Shown here one piece after another: positions 4,067 through 5,971 of a stretch of 5,971 nucleotides of DNA. The notes beneath the pieces are model-generated. The model did not search any database, had not been told where the DNA came from, and worked only from the letters and a program-made list of their open reading frames with translations. The position numbers and the translations under genes are program-made. Within the stretch, counting starts at the first letter, position 1. Each line of letters starts with the position of its first letter. This stretch comes from Vampirovibrionales bacterium (GTDB lineage: Bacteria; Cyanobacteriota; Vampirovibrionia; Vampirovibrionales; JAJTHC01), in NCBI GenBank assembly GCA_021299615.1, contig JAJTHC010000009.1, positions 1-5,971 of the forward strand. Direction: 5' to 3'.

Positions 4067-5116
4067 ATGATGATGTCCGTTTTTGATACTGAACCTAGTC
4101 CAATCAGCATAAAGCAAAACCTAGAAAAGCTTGCAGTGGGTGATAGTGAATTTGAACCACTTTTGGCAGAAAATAAAAGTCGCTTTGTACTTTTCCCCAT
4201 TAAGCATGATGCTGTTTGGAACATGTACAAACAAGCCGAAGCCTCTTTTTGGACGGCTGAAGAAGTGGATCTTTCGGAAGATATGGATCATTGGAAAAAC
4301 CTGAGTAATGATGAGCGTCACTTTATTTCACATGTTTTAGCCTTCTTCGCCGCCAGTGATGGCATCGTGAATGAAAACTTGGCACAGCGTTTCGCCACTG
4401 AAGTGCAGATTCCCGAAGCTCGTTGCTTTTACGGCTTTCAAATCGCCATGGAAAACGTCCATTCTGAAATGTATTCACTTTTGATTGACACGTATATTCA
4501 AGACAGTTACGAAAAAAATCGCCTACTTAACGCTATTGAAACCGTTCCTTGTGTGACCACCAAAGCAGAATGGGCTTTGCAATGGATTAACAACTCAGAT
4601 AGTTTTGCAGAACGTTTGGTGGCTTTTGCTTGTGTCGAAGGGATTTTCTTTTCATCGAGCTTCTGTTCGATTTACTGGTTAAAAAAGCGTGGCTTAATGC
4701 CTGGTTTAACCTTTAGTAATGAGTTGATTGCTCGAGATGAAGGCATGCATACCGATTTTGCGTGCTTATTGTACAGCATGTTGAACAACAAGCTTTCACC
4801 AGAACGTATTCGCCAAATAGTGACAGAAGCTGTTACAATCGAAAAAGAGTTTGTCACGGATGCCTTGCCTGTAGAACTTATCGGTATGAATAGTCGTTTG
4901 ATGTGTCAATATGTCGAGTTTGTGGCGGATCGCTTGTTAAGTGAGCTTGGACAACCCAAAGTCTTTGGTTCGACGAACCCTTTTCCCTTTATGGAACATA
5001 TTTCGCTACAAAACAAAACGAACTTCTTTGAAGCCCGTGTAGGAGCCTACCAAAAAGCAGGCGTAATGAACAAATCCACCGACGAACGTAGCTTTTCGCT
5101 GGACGCTGATTTTTAA
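4067..5116 (+). CDS. nrdB: Class Ia ribonucleoside-diphosphate reductase small subunit (R2), eukaryote-like
   Basis: R2 carries the diiron-tyrosyl radical cofactor used by the catalytic R1 subunit to reduce ribonucleoside diphosphates to deoxyribonucleotides in the cytoplasm. All key residues are present. Metal ligands are Asp98, Glu129, His132, Glu191, Glu225 and His228. The radical Tyr136 lies in HSEMYSLL, Trp62 of FWTAEE matches the electron-transfer Trp, and Tyr328 matches the C-terminal pathway Tyr (mouse Y370). The C-terminal FSLDADF is the R1-docking tail and differs from the mammalian FTLDADF at one position. Relative to mouse R2, spacing is constant except for one residue, and only the regulatory N-terminal extension is missing. 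Long stretches such as HVLAFFAASDGIVNEN match animal R2 as recalled, so this belongs to the eukaryote-like subclass. The retained Tyr separates it from chlamydial R2c, which has Phe there. No R1 gene (nrdA) is in the window, although bacterial nrdA and nrdB are usually adjacent. The gene has its own promoter and ends at a strong hairpin, so it appears monocistronic. Confidence 0.97.
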   Translation: MMMSVFDTEPSPISIKQNLEKLAVGDSEFEPLLAENKSRFVLFPIKHDAVWNMYKQAEASFWTAEEVDLSEDMDHWKNLSNDERHFISHVLAFFAASDGIVNENLAQRFATEVQIPEARCFYGFQIAMENVHSEMYSLLIDTYIQDSYEKNRLLNAIETVPCVTTKAEWALQWINNSDSFAERLVAFACVEGIFFSSSFCSIYWLKKRGLMPGLTFSNELIARDEGMHTDFACLLYSMLNNKLSPERIRQIVTEAVTIEKEFVTDALPVELIGMNSRLMCQYVEFVADRLLSELGQPKVFGSTNPFPFMEHISLQNKTNFFEARVGAYQKAGVMNKSTDERSFSLDADF

Positions 5117-5124
5117 GTCGGTAC

Positions 5125-5157
5125 TCGGCTCAAGCGTGAGTCGCACGCTTGAGCCGA
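5125..5157. terminator. Hairpin between convergent genes, probable bidirectional terminator
   Basis: CGGCTCAAGCGTG (5126-5138) and CACGCTTGAGCCG (5144-5156) form a perfect 13-bp stem with loop AGTCG; T5125-A5157 adds one more pair. It lies 9 bases past the nrdB-type stop. It also covers the last codons and TGA stop (5130-5132) of the opposing Sua5-family gene, so the same bases encode its C-terminus. The following tails are only weakly T-rich (ATCTAAAAT on plus; ACTTAAAAA on minus), so efficiency without Rho is uncertain. Confidence 0.75.
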
Positions 5158-5971
5158 TCTAAAATCGCTAGCCATTCAACTTGTTCAGGCGGGGCTTCAA
5201 TCAAGATCTCGCCACAAGCTAAGCCGTCTAAATGCCGTAAATGGGCATATAAGCTTTGAGCATAGACGTTTGGTGTATTCGATGCTTCCACCCAATGGAT
5301 CGGTGTTTGCAAGGAATCAGGCTTTTCATGAAAGGCTAAAACGCCTAAAGGCTTGTCCTGCTTCAACGCCTTTTCCCATAAAATCTCCTCAAAATCGCCG
5401 ACGTGTACCAGCTGGCTGGGTGTATTTGGTGCATAATGCCGTGCGTAGGTTCCCGAAGCTACCGTGTTTTCAGCCTCTTCCGCATAGTGATGCTTCACCG
5501 AAACAGCCACATCGAAAGCTTTGGCGACGGCTTCAATGGCGTCTTGAGTGACTTGCCCCAAGCGTAAAATCACGATGCCTTGCTCGTTTATATCGCTAGC
5601 ATCCACAATGGTGGATTCTATGCCTACGGTAGAGGCTCCACCGTCTAAAATAGTGAACGGGAAACTGCCCAATAAGGGTGAATCATGGAAGGACTGCCAC
5701 ACATGTTCTGCTGTGGTCGGGCTAATCTGCCCAAAACGATTCGCCGAAGGAGCCGCCAAGGCTAGCCCACTTTCACGCAAGACGGCTTCCGCCACGGGAT
5801 GTTCAGGAACTCGCAAGCCCACGGTGTCTTTACCGCCTGTGACCAAAGACGAAACGGCGTCTGTTTTTTTGAGAATCAGCGTCATGGCTCCTGCCCAAAA
5901 GGCAGCCGCAAGGGCGTCTATAACAGGGTGATCCACCACGCCGTAACGCTTCCAGCTCACGCCGTCATTCG
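5130..5971 (-). CDS. Threonylcarbamoyl-AMP synthase, Sua5/TsaC (YrdC) family, 5' end outside window
   Basis: The enzyme makes threonylcarbamoyl-AMP from threonine, bicarbonate and ATP; TsaD-TsaB-TsaE then transfer the moiety to A37 of ANN-decoding tRNAs (t6A). Numbering from the codon at 5960, the visible YrdC half shows FWAGAMTLIL (21-30, family usually FWPGPLT), GLRVPEHP (48-55), APSANRFGQISPTTAEHV (70-87), ILDGG (104-108), GIESTIVD (113-120) and ILRLGQVT (131-138). The linker SGTYARHYAPNTP (169-181) and a C-terminal Sua5 domain follow, ending in the typical AILDRLKRATHA. That makes it the long Sua5 form, not the short TsaC form. The frame is open to the window edge (NDG precedes the codon at 5960), and the N-terminal part with the usual PTETVYGLG and KxR motifs is missing. 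The GTG at 5960 is therefore internal. Two conserved Pro replaced by Ala in FWAGAMT is mildly unusual. It converges on the nrdB-type gene, and its stop codon lies inside the shared hairpin. Confidence 0.95.
   Translation of the reverse strand, partial: NDGVSWKRYGVVDHPVIDALAAAFWAGAMTLILKKTDAVSSLVTGGKDTVGLRVPEHPVAEAVLRESGLALAAPSANRFGQISPTTAEHVWQSFHDSPLLGSFPFTILDGGASTVGIESTIVDASDINEQGIVILRLGQVTQDAIEAVAKAFDVAVSVKHHYAEEAENTVASGTYARHYAPNTPSQLVHVGDFEEILWEKALKQDKPLGVLAFHEKPDSLQTPIHWVEASNTPNVYAQSLYAHLRHLDGLACGEILIEAPPEQVEWLAILDRLKRATHA

Noticed and set aside
5270..5931. Two plus-strand open frames opposite the Sua5-family gene
   Set aside because: They are shadows of a well-supported coding region on the minus strand and carry no recognisable domains or ribosome binding sites.
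5958..5960. GTG as the start of the Sua5-family gene
   Set aside because: The frame is open to the window edge, and the N-terminal part of the YrdC domain would be missing if translation began here.

Overview
This is a moderately AT-rich bacterial chromosome segment. The bacterial assignment rests on a type II lipoprotein signal peptide, sigma70-like promoters, Shine-Dalgarno sites and a tRNA without an encoded CCA. The taxon cannot be fixed from the sequence. The only strong phylogenetic hint is a class Ia ribonucleotide reductase small subunit that closely resembles animal R2. Eukaryote-like R2 proteins are known from scattered bacterial groups, including chlamydiae, so this does not settle the lineage.

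Layout from left to right. At 69-719 (-) is a 216-residue cytosolic-looking protein with one canonical EF-hand. A 539-base gap follows (720-1258), holding several short palindromes and the first copy of a dispersed repeat. Next come tRNA-Ser(CGA) at 1259-1340 (-) with its own promoter, and a second EF-hand/dockerin-like protein of 335 residues at 1471-2478 (-) with a hairpin just past its stop. The divergent spacer 2479-2759 carries an 11-G homopolymer and the promoter of a small coiled-coil lipoprotein at 2760-3212 (+). The second repeat copy at 3263-3368 lies against the stop codon of a Gly/Tyr/Met-rich protein at 3369-3839 (-). After an AT-rich divergent promoter region, the ribonucleotide reductase small-subunit gene (nrdB type) runs 4067-5116 (+). 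It converges on a Sua5/TsaC-family threonylcarbamoyl-AMP synthase gene at 5130-5971 (-), which is cut by the window edge. A strong hairpin at the junction overlaps the stop codon of the latter.

The genes do not form one operon. Most look like single-gene transcription units. The two housekeeping genes (dNTP synthesis and tRNA t6A synthesis) sit on the right. The left two thirds hold unrecognised, probably lineage-specific proteins: two EF-hand proteins without signal peptides, one lipoprotein and one low-complexity Gly-rich protein. No CRISPR array, transposase, phage gene or complete recognisable defence system is present. The least explained signals are the roughly 105-bp dispersed repeat, the G11 tract between divergent genes, and the shared architecture of the EF-hand proteins.
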